A model generated the notes under the pieces. That model had not been told where the DNA came from and ran no database searches. It was given only the letters and a program-made list of their open reading frames with translations. The position numbers and the translations under genes are program-made. Shown piece after piece: positions 1 to 7,616 of a stretch of DNA of 64,000 nucleotides. Where the stretch lies: the NCBI RefSeq assembly GCF_030433685.1, contig NZ_JAROCF010000001.1, forward strand, positions 1,426,001 to 1,490,000, given 5' to 3'. Positions within the stretch are counted from its first letter, which is position 1, and each line of letters opens with the position of its first letter. The DNA is from Leifsonia williamsii (lineage in GTDB: Bacteria > Actinomycetota > Actinomycetes > Actinomycetales > Microbacteriaceae).

Positions 1-85
1 CTAGTGACGCCGCCGATCCGGCGCGGGAAGAGCAGGTGAACGGCAGGGAAACGCGCACGGCCCGGCGCGGGGCTAGGTTCGAGGG

Positions 86-418
86 GTGGAGAGTCCTGTG
101 CGCTTCTGCCCCAGCCGCAACGCCGGCCGCCGCTGCACGAAGCCGCTGGGCCACGCCGGTCTGCACCGCAACCAGGGCCTGCTGTGGTCGGATGCGGGCG
201 CCGATCCCCTCCACTGCGCCGGTTCGGGTGAGCCGGGCACGTCGGCGGCGACTCTCCCGGACGGCTTCCCGGGCGGCCGCGCGCTGTGCCCGGTGTGCCT
301 GCGCTTCATCCCCCTGGACGAGGGAGGCCGGGTCGACGCGCACGACACGAGCGACCCCGACGAGTCGGAGGCGGAGATCGCGGGCCGCCGGGAGTGGTTC
401 AACACCCATGGGTGGTGA
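86..418 (+). CDS. Small cysteine/histidine-rich protein, putative zinc binder
   Basis: 110-aa protein of unknown function. The N-terminus has a CCHH-like arrangement (C8, C17, H23, H27), followed by H43/C44, a CPVC knuckle (C68, C71) and H86, so one or two zinc sites are likely; this is inferred from spacing, not from a family I recognise. The GTG start is supported by TAGGTT at 74-79, placed 6 nt before it, the leaderless-promoter pattern seen throughout this window. It ends just before the convergent TetR gene. Nothing recognisable lies in bases 1-73. Confidence 0.65.
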   Translation: MESPVRFCPSRNAGRRCTKPLGHAGLHRNQGLLWSDAGADPLHCAGSGEPGTSAATLPDGFPGGRALCPVCLRFIPLDEGGRVDAHDTSDPDESEAEIAGRREWFNTHGW

Positions 419-421
419 CGG

Positions 422-1066
422 TCAGCCCCGCAGCGACCCCGCCTCCAGGCCCAGCGTCCACTCCACGACGTCCGCGACGAAGTGCACCTGCGCGGGGTCG
501 CTCAGGTCGGCGGTGCTGTTGACGTAGGAGCCGCCTCCATCGACGGCGATGAGGATGCGGATGCTGGCGGCCTCGGGGTCCACGCGGGCGAAGTCGCCGG
601 TGGCGATGCCGTCCTCGACGAGCGCGCGCAGCCGGGCGCGGTCGAGTGCGTCCTGCTCCTGCAGCGTCGCCTCGAGCGCCGGCGCGAAGCGCGAGAGATG
701 CCGCGCGTTGAGCCACAGCCGCGCCAGCGGCAGCGACACCCCGGTCTCGATGTGGTGCACGAAGTGGCGCATCCGCTCCAGCGGAGGCCCGTCGGGCGGG
801 AAGAAGCGCTCGCGCTCGATCGTCGCGGCGCGCACGAACGCCTCCTCGACCAGGTCCTCCGCGGCGGGGAAGTAGTGCGAGATGAGCCCGGGGCGCACGC
901 CCAGCCGGGTCGCGACCGCCCGCAGCGTGATGCGTTCGAGCCCCTCGTCGAGCGCGATGACGGCCGCGGTCGCGAGGATCTCCTCCCGCCGCTCCCGCGC
1001 CGGCTTGCGGATCCGGGCGGCTTTGCCGACATCGGGAGCAGTCGCTCTTGACTCCATGGCACCCAT
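422..1066 (-). CDS. TetR/AcrR family transcriptional regulator
   Basis: 214-aa one-component repressor. The N-terminal helix-turn-helix (about residues 20-65: RREEIL...TLRAVATRLGVRPGLISHYF) is typical of TetR, followed by a divergent all-helical ligand domain. The reading frame is open further upstream to 1102, but ATG 1066 is preferred because the extra codons would run through the palindromic operator candidates at 1071-1110. It is divergent from the NCS1 permease operon and most likely represses it, with the transported compound or a breakdown product as inducer (inference). Confidence 0.88.
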   Translation of the reverse strand: MGAMESRATAPDVGKAARIRKPARERREEILATAAVIALDEGLERITLRAVATRLGVRPGLISHYFPAAEDLVEEAFVRAATIERERFFPPDGPPLERMRHFVHHIETGVSLPLARLWLNARHLSRFAPALEATLQEQDALDRARLRALVEDGIATGDFARVDPEAASIRILIAVDGGGSYVNSTADLSDPAQVHFVADVVEWTLGLEAGSLRG

Positions 1067-1070
1067 GCTA

Positions 1071-1110
1071 TTGAATAGGCGACCAACACGCGTATTGGGC
1101 ACGTGACCAA
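1071..1110. promoter_or_regulatory. Candidate TetR operator pair between tetR and NCS1 permease
   Basis: Two 16-bp sites bounded by TTG and CAA lie 24 bp apart centre to centre: 1071-1086 (TTGAATAGGCGACCAA) and 1095-1110 (TTGGGCACGTGACCAA). The second is a near-perfect palindrome around CACGTG. On the minus strand both read TTGGTC-N7-CAATA. Their position in the divergent intergenic gap fits autoregulation by the adjacent TetR; binding itself is inferred. Confidence 0.55.
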
Positions 1111-1141
1111 CAGCGATGATGCTGTGTCAGAGAGGAACGCC

Positions 1142-2587
1142 ATGTCCCCAGCACCAACCGACGCCGAGACGGCCGCCGCCGAGCGGTTCGCCGACGCGCC
1201 GACCCAGCCCGAGACCCGCGGCATCGAGGTCGTCTCCGACGCGGAGCGGCACGGCCGCGCCCGCGACCTGTTCTTCGTCTGGGCGGCGCCGGGCGTCAGC
1301 ATCCTCAACTTCACGATCGGGGCGACCCTGATCCTGCTCGGGCTGGAGGTGTGGCAGGCCATCGCGGTCATCCTCGCCGCCGCGCTGCTCTGGGTGTTCC
1401 CCGGCGTCATCGCGGCCAGCGGTCCCGCCGCTGGCACCTCCGGATCGGTGGTGACGCGGGCGATGTACGGCATCGTGGGCAACAAGCTGTTCGTCGCCTT
1501 CGTCGGCTGGTTCATCGGCGCGGTGTTCCTGTCGCTGACCTGGCTCGCGTCCTCGTTCATGGGCGCCGATCTGCTGCGCCGCATCGGGCTCGACGACCCG
1601 GTGTGGGTGCCGATCGGCGTGACCGTCGTGGTGTCGGCGGTGACGATCCTCGTCGCGATCTTCGGGCACGGACTGATCCTGCGGGTGTACCCGATCATGG
1701 CGATCGTGCTGTTCGCGATCTTCGTGCTCGTGTCGGCGTTCATCCTCCCGACCGTCGACTGGTCGTACCACCCGGCCGAGCCGCTCAGTGGAGGCGCTCT
1801 CTGGTCCGCTGTGTCGATCGGCTTCACGATCCTCGCCTCCACGCCGCTCTCGTTCATCAACAGCCCCGACATCGCGCGCTACCTGCCGCGGACGACCAAG
1901 CCGTCGCACATCGCGGCCGCCACGGCCCTCGGAGGCGCTCTGCCGTTCGTCGTCTTCACGGGCGTCGGCGTGCTGATGGCGACCGGCCTGAAGGCGAGCG
2001 CGTTCGACGCGGGGATCGACGTGGCGCTGTTCGACCTCCTGCCCGCCTGGGTCGGCCCGGTGCTCGTCCTCGGCGTGATCGTCAACACCATCGCCCTGAA
2101 CGCCATGACCACGTACACGTCGAGCATGGCGCTGCAGGCGATCGGCTTCCGGCTGAAGCGCATCCCCGCCGCCATCATCGTCGGCGTGGTCGGCACGGCG
2201 CTCACCATCTATCTGGTGCTGTCGTCGAGCCTGCTGGAGGCCGCGAACCTCCTGCTGCAGTTCCTCGTCATCGTGTCGGGCCCGGCCATGGCGATCTACA
2301 CGGTCGACGTGCTCCGCCGCCGGTACGTCTACGACAGCGTCGACCTGTTCGACGCGCGACGCGGCGGACGGTACTGGTTCACCGGCGGATGGAGCATCCC
2401 GGGCATCACCGCGCTGCTGCTCGGCGGCCTCGTCACCGCGCTGTGCCTCGCGACCGACGTCTGGGCCGGACCGATCGCCCAGGCCACCGGCCACATCGAC
2501 CTGTCCGTCCCGGTCGGGATGCTCGTCGCCGCGGCCGCCTACGCACTGCTCACCCGCACCCGACTCGGAGAGGAGGGGCGCAAGTGA
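1142..2587 (+). CDS. NCS1 family purine-cytosine-type permease
   Basis: 481-aa integral membrane transporter with about twelve hydrophobic segments. The conserved start of the first segment (FFVWAAPGVSILNFTIGATL) and the SGPAAGTSGSVVTRAMYGIVGNK-type loop are typical of cytosine/purine/allantoin NCS1 symporters. ATG 1142 is chosen over GTG 1103 because GAGAGG lies 6 nt before it and because 1103 falls inside the operator palindrome. It overlaps the amidohydrolase by 4 nt (GTGA), so the two are translationally coupled. It probably imports the substrate that the next two enzymes degrade; the substrate itself cannot be read from sequence. Confidence 0.88.
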   Translation: MSPAPTDAETAAAERFADAPTQPETRGIEVVSDAERHGRARDLFFVWAAPGVSILNFTIGATLILLGLEVWQAIAVILAAALLWVFPGVIAASGPAAGTSGSVVTRAMYGIVGNKLFVAFVGWFIGAVFLSLTWLASSFMGADLLRRIGLDDPVWVPIGVTVVVSAVTILVAIFGHGLILRVYPIMAIVLFAIFVLVSAFILPTVDWSYHPAEPLSGGALWSAVSIGFTILASTPLSFINSPDIARYLPRTTKPSHIAAATALGGALPFVVFTGVGVLMATGLKASAFDAGIDVALFDLLPAWVGPVLVLGVIVNTIALNAMTTYTSSMALQAIGFRLKRIPAAIIVGVVGTALTIYLVLSSSLLEAANLLLQFLVIVSGPAMAIYTVDVLRRRYVYDSVDLFDARRGGRYWFTGGWSIPGITALLLGGLVTALCLATDVWAGPIAQATGHIDLSVPVGMLVAAAAYALLTRTRLGEEGRK

Positions 2588-4248
2588 ACGGGCCCCGCAC
2601 GACCACCGCCACCGCGACGACCGAGACCGCCACCGGCTCCACCACCCTGTACCGCGGCGGCCGCGTCTTCACCGCCTCCACCGATCCGGCCGCCTCGTGG
2701 GCCGGCGCCGTGGCCGTGACCGGCGACACCATCAGCTGGGTGGGCGACCCGGCCGACGCGCCCGCCGCCGACCGCGTCGTCGACCTCGACGGCCGCCTGG
2801 TCCTGCCGGGCTTCACCGACGCCCACACGCACCTGCTCATGATGGGCGCCGCCCTCGCCCAGGTGTATCTGACCGAGGCGCGCGACCTGGCGGACCTGCA
2901 GCGGATGCTGCGGGAGGCCCGCGCGGCCGACCCCACCGCCACGGTCCTCCGGGGGCGCGGCTGGCTGTTCGACATCGTCCCGGGCGGGATGCCGACCGCG
3001 GCGATGATCGACGCCGCCGTCTCCGACATCCCGGTGTACCTGGATGCCAACGACTACCACTCCTGCTGGGTCAACGCCGCCGCGCTGGCCGAGCTCGGGA
3101 TCACCCGCGACACCCTCGACCCCATCGGCGGCGAGATCGTCCGCGACGCCGCCGGCGAGCCGACCGGCCTGCTGCTGGAGACCGCCGCCACGCAGTACGC
3201 GTGGGCGCAGCGCGACGCCGCCACCACCGACGACGACCGCGATGCGCAGGTGGAGCGCGCGCTCGCCGCCTACCTCGCGACCGGCGTCACCGGCGTGGTC
3301 GACATGGCGATGGACGAGTACGGCCTCGCGGCGCTGCGCCGTGCGCAGGAGCGCCGGGGCGGCGAGCTGCCGATCCGCGTCGCCGCGCACTGGCTGGTGA
3401 CCAACACCGGCGACGACGCGGCGAACGTGGCGCAGGTCGCGCACGCGGCCGAGCTGGCCGCCGAGCCCGCGACGCCCTGGCTGCGTGTGGTCGGCATCAA
3501 GCTCATCCTCGACGGGGTGATCGACGCGTGCACCGCGGCGATGCGGCAGCCGTACGCCGACGGCTCGAACGCCGATCCGATCTGGCCGCTCGAACGGCTG
3601 AAGCCGGTCGTCGTCGCGGCCGACGCGGCCGGGCTGCAGATCGCCCAGCACGCGATCGGCGACTACGCGAGCCAGATCGCGCTCGACGCTCTGGAGCACG
3701 CCGTCGCGCAGAACGGCGACCGCCCCCGCCGCCACCGCATCGAGCACCTCGAGTACGCGGCTCCCGGGACCGCGGAGCGGATGGCGAGGCTCGGCGTCAC
3801 CGCGTCCATGCAGCCGGTGCACTCCGACCCCGCGATCTTCGAGAACTGGGTGGAGATGCTCGGCGACGACCGCGTCGAGCGCGCGTTCCCCTGGCCGGAG
3901 TACGAGGATGCCGGCACCCTCCTTGCGTTCTCCACCGACTCCCCGACGGCGCCGCACCACGCGCTCGCGAATATGTATGTCGCCTCGACGCGCGCCTCCG
4001 CCCTGAACCCGGCGATCGCCGCAGTGCAGCCGCAGCACGCGGTGCCGCTGGAGAACGCCATCGCGCACGCCACCCGCGACGCGGCCGCGTCCGTCGGCGA
4101 CGCCGACCTGCGCGGCCGGATCGCGCCGGGGCAGGCCGCCGACCTCGCGATCCTCGACGCCGACGTCTTCGCGGAGGGGCCGGCCTCGCTGCTGCAGGCG
4201 CACGTCGTGGAGACGATCGTGGCGGGGCGGTCGCGGTACCGGGCGTGA
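2584..4248 (+). CDS. Amidohydrolase (YtcJ-like metal-dependent hydrolase)
   Basis: 554-aa cytosolic TIM-barrel hydrolase of the amidohydrolase superfamily. Metal-binding HTH lies at residues 81-83 (TDAHTHL), with the family marks NDYHSCWVN, HAIGD, RHRIEHLEY and the late STDSPTAPHHALANMYVAST segment that defines the YtcJ-like subgroup. Its GTG start overlaps the permease stop (GTGA) and follows GGAGAGGAGGGG, a strong ribosome site. Members hydrolyse exocyclic amides or cyclic amides; the exact substrate is unknown. The coupling with an NCS1 permease points to a nitrogenous heterocycle or formamide (inference). Confidence 0.85.
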   Translation: MNGPRTTTATATTETATGSTTLYRGGRVFTASTDPAASWAGAVAVTGDTISWVGDPADAPAADRVVDLDGRLVLPGFTDAHTHLLMMGAALAQVYLTEARDLADLQRMLREARAADPTATVLRGRGWLFDIVPGGMPTAAMIDAAVSDIPVYLDANDYHSCWVNAAALAELGITRDTLDPIGGEIVRDAAGEPTGLLLETAATQYAWAQRDAATTDDDRDAQVERALAAYLATGVTGVVDMAMDEYGLAALRRAQERRGGELPIRVAAHWLVTNTGDDAANVAQVAHAAELAAEPATPWLRVVGIKLILDGVIDACTAAMRQPYADGSNADPIWPLERLKPVVVAADAAGLQIAQHAIGDYASQIALDALEHAVAQNGDRPRRHRIEHLEYAAPGTAERMARLGVTASMQPVHSDPAIFENWVEMLGDDRVERAFPWPEYEDAGTLLAFSTDSPTAPHHALANMYVASTRASALNPAIAAVQPQHAVPLENAIAHATRDAAASVGDADLRGRIAPGQAADLAILDADVFAEGPASLLQAHVVETIVAGRSRYRA

Positions 4249-4291
4249 TCCAGCTGGGAGGATGGAGCTCCGACGACCCTGAGGAGCCCGC

Positions 4292-5059
4292 ATGAGTACG
4301 CTCGACGCCTTCCGCCTCGACGGCCGGCACATCCTGGTGACCGGCGGCCGGCGCGGCCTCGGCCGGGCGATGGCGGAGGCCGTGGCCGAGGCCGGGGCGG
4401 CCGTCACGATCACCGCCCGCTCACGGGATGAGGCGGAGGCGGCGGCGGCCGAGCTGAGCTCGCGCGGCCTCCGCGCGCGCGGCGACGCGCTGGAGGTGAC
4501 CGACCAGCAGGACGTGTCGCGCGCCTTCGCCGCGGCGGAGTCGGAGTTCGGACCGATCACCGGCCTGATCAACAACGCCGGTGTCTCCATCGGCGCGACC
4601 GCGCTGGAGACGACCCCCGAGGTCTACCGGACGGTCATGGGCACCAACGTCGACGGCGTCTGGAACTGCTCGCTGGAGTTCGCCCGCCGGCTCCCCGAGG
4701 GCGCCGACGCCACCATCCTCAACGTCGGCTCGATGTCGGCAGAGATCGTGAACCGCCCGCGCTGGCAGGCGCCCTACCTGGCGTCGAAGGCCGCCGTGCA
4801 CCAGCTGACGAAGGCGCTCGCCGCCGAGTGGGCCGACCGCGGCATCCGCGTCAACGCGGTCGCCCCCGGCTACTTCCTCACCGAGCAGTCCCCGGTCGAC
4901 CAGCCCGAGTATTACGCCGACTGCGTCGCCCCCGCCGCCCTGAAGCGCTACGGCCTGCCGGCCGAGCTGGGCCCCGCGGCGGTCTTCCTGCTCTCGGGCG
5001 CCTCCAGCTTCATGACCGGATCGATCGTGACGATCGATGGCGGGTACACGCTGTTCTAG
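4292..5059 (+). CDS. SDR family NAD(P)-dependent oxidoreductase
   Basis: 255-aa classical short-chain dehydrogenase. The nucleotide-binding TGGRRGLG is at residues 17-24, NNAG at 94-97, catalytic S147, and Y162-x3-K166 (YLASK); the C-terminal SFMTGSIVTIDGGYTL is also typical. It lies 43 nt downstream of the amidohydrolase after GAGGAG and is probably the third gene of the TetR-controlled operon, acting on a carbonyl or alcohol released by the hydrolase (inference). Confidence 0.88.
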   Translation: MSTLDAFRLDGRHILVTGGRRGLGRAMAEAVAEAGAAVTITARSRDEAEAAAAELSSRGLRARGDALEVTDQQDVSRAFAAAESEFGPITGLINNAGVSIGATALETTPEVYRTVMGTNVDGVWNCSLEFARRLPEGADATILNVGSMSAEIVNRPRWQAPYLASKAAVHQLTKALAAEWADRGIRVNAVAPGYFLTEQSPVDQPEYYADCVAPAALKRYGLPAELGPAAVFLLSGASSFMTGSIVTIDGGYTLF

Positions 5060-5135
5060 GCGAGCCGGCTCTTGTGTGCAGACAAAGCGTTCTACTAACG
5101 TGAGAAATGTTACATCTGCGACAAGGGGATTCTCT

Positions 5136-6119
5136 ATGCGACACCGAAGAAATGTGCTGGCTGGCGGCCTGATCGCGGCGATGGTCGTCGTCGTCGGCGC
5201 CGTGAGTAGTGCGGCGGCCGTAGACGGCGAAGGGTTTCAGAACGGTGGCGGCGCCGACGTCGCCGAGCTCATCGCGGCGGCCGCGCCCGATGCGCCGCTG
5301 GCTGAACCCGAGGTCTCCCGGGGCGTCTTGGTCGCGGAGTCGCGTGACGAGGCCATCAGCGTGGAGCTGCCGGTCGAGGGCGGCGGCCTCTCCCTCTCCG
5401 ACTCCTCGACGGGCATCGAAGTCGGCGTCGGACTTCCTGAGGAGACTTCCACGGGTCGGCCAGAGGTTGCCGACGACGGAACGGTCGTCTACCGGGCGGA
5501 TCCGGGGAGCGGGGTGGATGTCGCGGCACAGGTCGTCGAAGACGGTTCGGTGCGGATCCAGACGGTGATCGACTCGGCCTCCGCACCGCATGAGTTCACC
5601 TATCCGCTCGATCTGCCCGAGGGGGCGGTTCTCTCGATGACGGCCGATGGCGGAGTCGTGGCGACCGCCCCCGGCGGCGACTTCCTCCTCGGCATCCGCC
5701 CGCCGTGGGCGAAGGACGCCGAGGGACGCGACGTGCCGACGTCCTACCGATTGGACGGTGACTCCCTCGTCCAGTCAGTCGCCTCGCCCGACTCCGCGCA
5801 GTACCCGATGGTCGCGGACCCGTGGCTGGGCATCGCCCTGATCGACAAGGTGTCGAAAGCCTGGATCAGCGGCAAGGGATACCGCTACAGCGTGTTCCCG
5901 ACCTGGTGGGGTCGAGGGGGAGCAGGCGCCCTCGCGCGCTGGGCCGCCTGGTCCGAGGCGAAGAGCAAAGGAGGCATCCCGCAGACGGCGACTCTGGAGA
6001 ACCAGTTCCTCTGCCACTACGACTATCGCCCGTTGACGACGTTCAAGAGCTCGTGGAACCTCGAGGCGTACGCCCGCGACAAGGGGTACCTCTCGTTCAT
6101 GGCTTCGCAGTGCAACTGA
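5136..6119 (+). CDS. Secreted DUF2599-domain protein
   Basis: 327-aa exported protein. An N-terminal RHRR stretch and hydrophobic run ending AVSSAAA-VD (cleavage near residue 28) form a Sec signal peptide. The middle is a beta-rich segment; the last ~100 residues carry the DUF2599 pattern (FPTWWGR, AWSEA, a Cys in NQFLCHYDY, WNLEAYARDKG, terminal Cys). The two Cys are likely disulfide-bonded. ATG 5136 follows AAGGGG by 7 nt. DUF2599 proteins are of unknown function. Confidence 0.8.
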   Translation: MRHRRNVLAGGLIAAMVVVVGAVSSAAAVDGEGFQNGGGADVAELIAAAAPDAPLAEPEVSRGVLVAESRDEAISVELPVEGGGLSLSDSSTGIEVGVGLPEETSTGRPEVADDGTVVYRADPGSGVDVAAQVVEDGSVRIQTVIDSASAPHEFTYPLDLPEGAVLSMTADGGVVATAPGGDFLLGIRPPWAKDAEGRDVPTSYRLDGDSLVQSVASPDSAQYPMVADPWLGIALIDKVSKAWISGKGYRYSVFPTWWGRGGAGALARWAAWSEAKSKGGIPQTATLENQFLCHYDYRPLTTFKSSWNLEAYARDKGYLSFMASQCN

Positions 6120-6135
6120 GGCGAGGGGAGCGGTG

Positions 6136-6531
6136 ATGCGACGCAACAGCGTGGCTACGCACAGCGGCGTGGCCTCGGTGGTCACCCTGTGGGCTCTGAC
6201 GGCGGTCGCGGTCGTGACGGGCGTCGTGACAGGCACGGTCGCCGGTTACCGTGCCGACGAAGCAGCGGGCGCCCCCGCCGGAGCGGCTGTCGATGACGTC
6301 TCGGCGCTGTCCGCAGCGTCGTGGGTGCTGGTGGTTTCGGCCCTCGTGACGTTCGTGGCAGCGATGATCGTCACGGTGCGTCGGGCGCGCGGTACGAACG
6401 TGCGCGCGGTCGCTCCCGTCCTGCTGATCGTGGTCGGAGCGGTGGCTTCCGTGTTCCTGCTCGGCGCCGCGGTGGTCTCTGTCGCGGGGCTCGTGTGGCT
6501 GGTCGTGACCATGCTGCGACGGCGCCGCTGA
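6136..6531 (+). CDS. Small membrane protein
   Basis: 131-aa protein with about three hydrophobic segments (residues ~12-35, ~55-78, ~92-125) and a C-terminal RRRR. I do not recognise a family. ATG 6136 follows GAGGGGAG; GTG 6133 immediately before it is an equally possible start. It is 16 nt after the DUF2599 gene, so the two are probably cotranscribed, which would suggest a role linked to the secreted protein (inference). Confidence 0.7.
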   Translation: MRRNSVATHSGVASVVTLWALTAVAVVTGVVTGTVAGYRADEAAGAPAGAAVDDVSALSAASWVLVVSALVTFVAAMIVTVRRARGTNVRAVAPVLLIVVGAVASVFLLGAAVVSVAGLVWLVVTMLRRRR

Positions 6532-6609
6532 GGCGGGACGTCGGGCGGTGCGGTCATCCCGCCGCTGGGCGAGCGCCGCAGAAGGGCGGCGATCGCCATA
6601 ATGAGACCC

Positions 6610-6873
6610 ATGGACGAGGAGCCGCCGCGCGAGCACGGCGAGCACGTCCCTCCCACCCCCGACGCAGCCGTGCGCGGCTACTACGCCTTCCCGCCGCCCT
6701 CGAAGCTGTGGATGTACTACAACGGCGAGACCTGGGTGGGCGAAGCGCGGGAGCTGCCGTGGTGGCGGAAGCCGGTCGACTGGGCGTTCGCCCGCGCGCC
6801 TAGGGGCTCATTCGTGATCGTCGGTACCGTCGGAGCGATCGGGGTCGTGCTGCACTACCTCTTCCTGGCCTGA
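6610..6873 (+). CDS. Small membrane-anchored hypothetical protein
   Basis: 87 aa. An acidic N-terminus is followed by a tryptophan/tyrosine-rich stretch (YYAFPPPSKLWMYYNGETWVG) resembling the short DUF2510-type motif, then WWRKPVDW and one C-terminal membrane helix (FVIVGTVGAIGVVLHYLFLA). ATG 6610 is preferred over ATG 6601 because CATAAT at 6597-6602 sits 7 nt before it, fitting a leaderless transcript. Function unknown. Confidence 0.65.
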   Translation: MDEEPPREHGEHVPPTPDAAVRGYYAFPPPSKLWMYYNGETWVGEARELPWWRKPVDWAFARAPRGSFVIVGTVGAIGVVLHYLFLA

Positions 6874-6886
6874 GCGCGCGCACGAG

Positions 6887-7564
6887 CTATGCCGCGAACG
6901 GCCCCCGCAACGCCGCCCACTGCAGCATCATGATCGTCTTCGCGTCCACGATGTTCGTGCCGATGCGGGTGAGGGCGTCGTCGAAGGCCAGCTCCAGCAC
7001 CTCCACGTCCTCGCCCTCGTCGGCCAGCCCGCCGTGGGTGCCGTGGATCACGTCGCCGCGGCGGTAGGGGGCGGCGAAGAAGTGGAGGCGCTCGGTCACC
7101 GAGCCGGGGCTCATGTAGACCTGGAAGACCGGCTCCACCGTGCCGACCGCGAGGCCGACCTCCTCCTGCACCTCGCGGCGGATCGCCTCCTCGGGCGCGT
7201 CGTCGTCGAGCAGGCCGGCGGGCAGCTCCACGAGCATGCCGTCAGGGTGGCCGTTGACGTAGGCGGGGTAGCGGAACTGCCGCACGAGCAGCACCGTCCG
7301 CGCCTCCGGCTCGTACAGGAACAGGCACGCGCCGTCGCCGCGGTCGTAGGTCTCGCGCTCCTGCGCCTCCCAGCTGCCGTCGGCGCGCTGGTAGTCGAGG
7401 GTGGTGGCGCGGGTGACGTACCAGTTGGAGGCGAGCACCCGTACGTCGCGCACGCGCACCCGCGGGTTGCCGTCGAGGTCGCGGCCGGCGCGGTCCAGGC
7501 CGGTGCGGCCGCGGCGGTCGGGGAGGTCGACGCCGGGGGTGCCGGTGGCGCTGTCTTCGCTCAT
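6887..7564 (-). CDS. Nudix hydrolase, NudK-like (sugar-nucleotide pyrophosphatase)
   Basis: 225 aa. The Nudix box is at residues 117-138 (GLLDDDAPEEAIRREVQEEVGL), preceded by VELPAG; the SPGSVTERLHFFAAPY segment matches the GDP-mannose hydrolase NudK subgroup rather than ADP-ribose enzymes. The RE-x2-EE-xG core is intact, but the first acidic position of the box is Ala. Start ATG 7564 follows TAGACT (minus strand) by 7 nt, another leaderless arrangement. Likely role: clearing sugar nucleotides; substrate inferred by family only. Confidence 0.82.
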   Translation of the reverse strand: MSEDSATGTPGVDLPDRRGRTGLDRAGRDLDGNPRVRVRDVRVLASNWYVTRATTLDYQRADGSWEAQERETYDRGDGACLFLYEPEARTVLLVRQFRYPAYVNGHPDGMLVELPAGLLDDDAPEEAIRREVQEEVGLAVGTVEPVFQVYMSPGSVTERLHFFAAPYRRGDVIHGTHGGLADEGEDVEVLELAFDDALTRIGTNIVDAKTIMMLQWAALRGPFAA

Positions 7565-7616
7565 CGCCCCGAGTCTAGGGGAGCCCGCCGACCCGAAGAC
7601 CGGTCCGGGAGCCCGC

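Noticed and set aside
1351..2583. Very long open frame running into the amidohydrolase from within the permease gene
   Set aside because: High-GC shadow frame; the permease frame has clear transporter sequence, and the amidohydrolase homology begins only after GTG 2584.
5010..5591. Minus-strand frame over the DUF2599 gene start
   Set aside because: No ribosome site or family; the plus-strand product has a signal peptide and conserved C-terminus.
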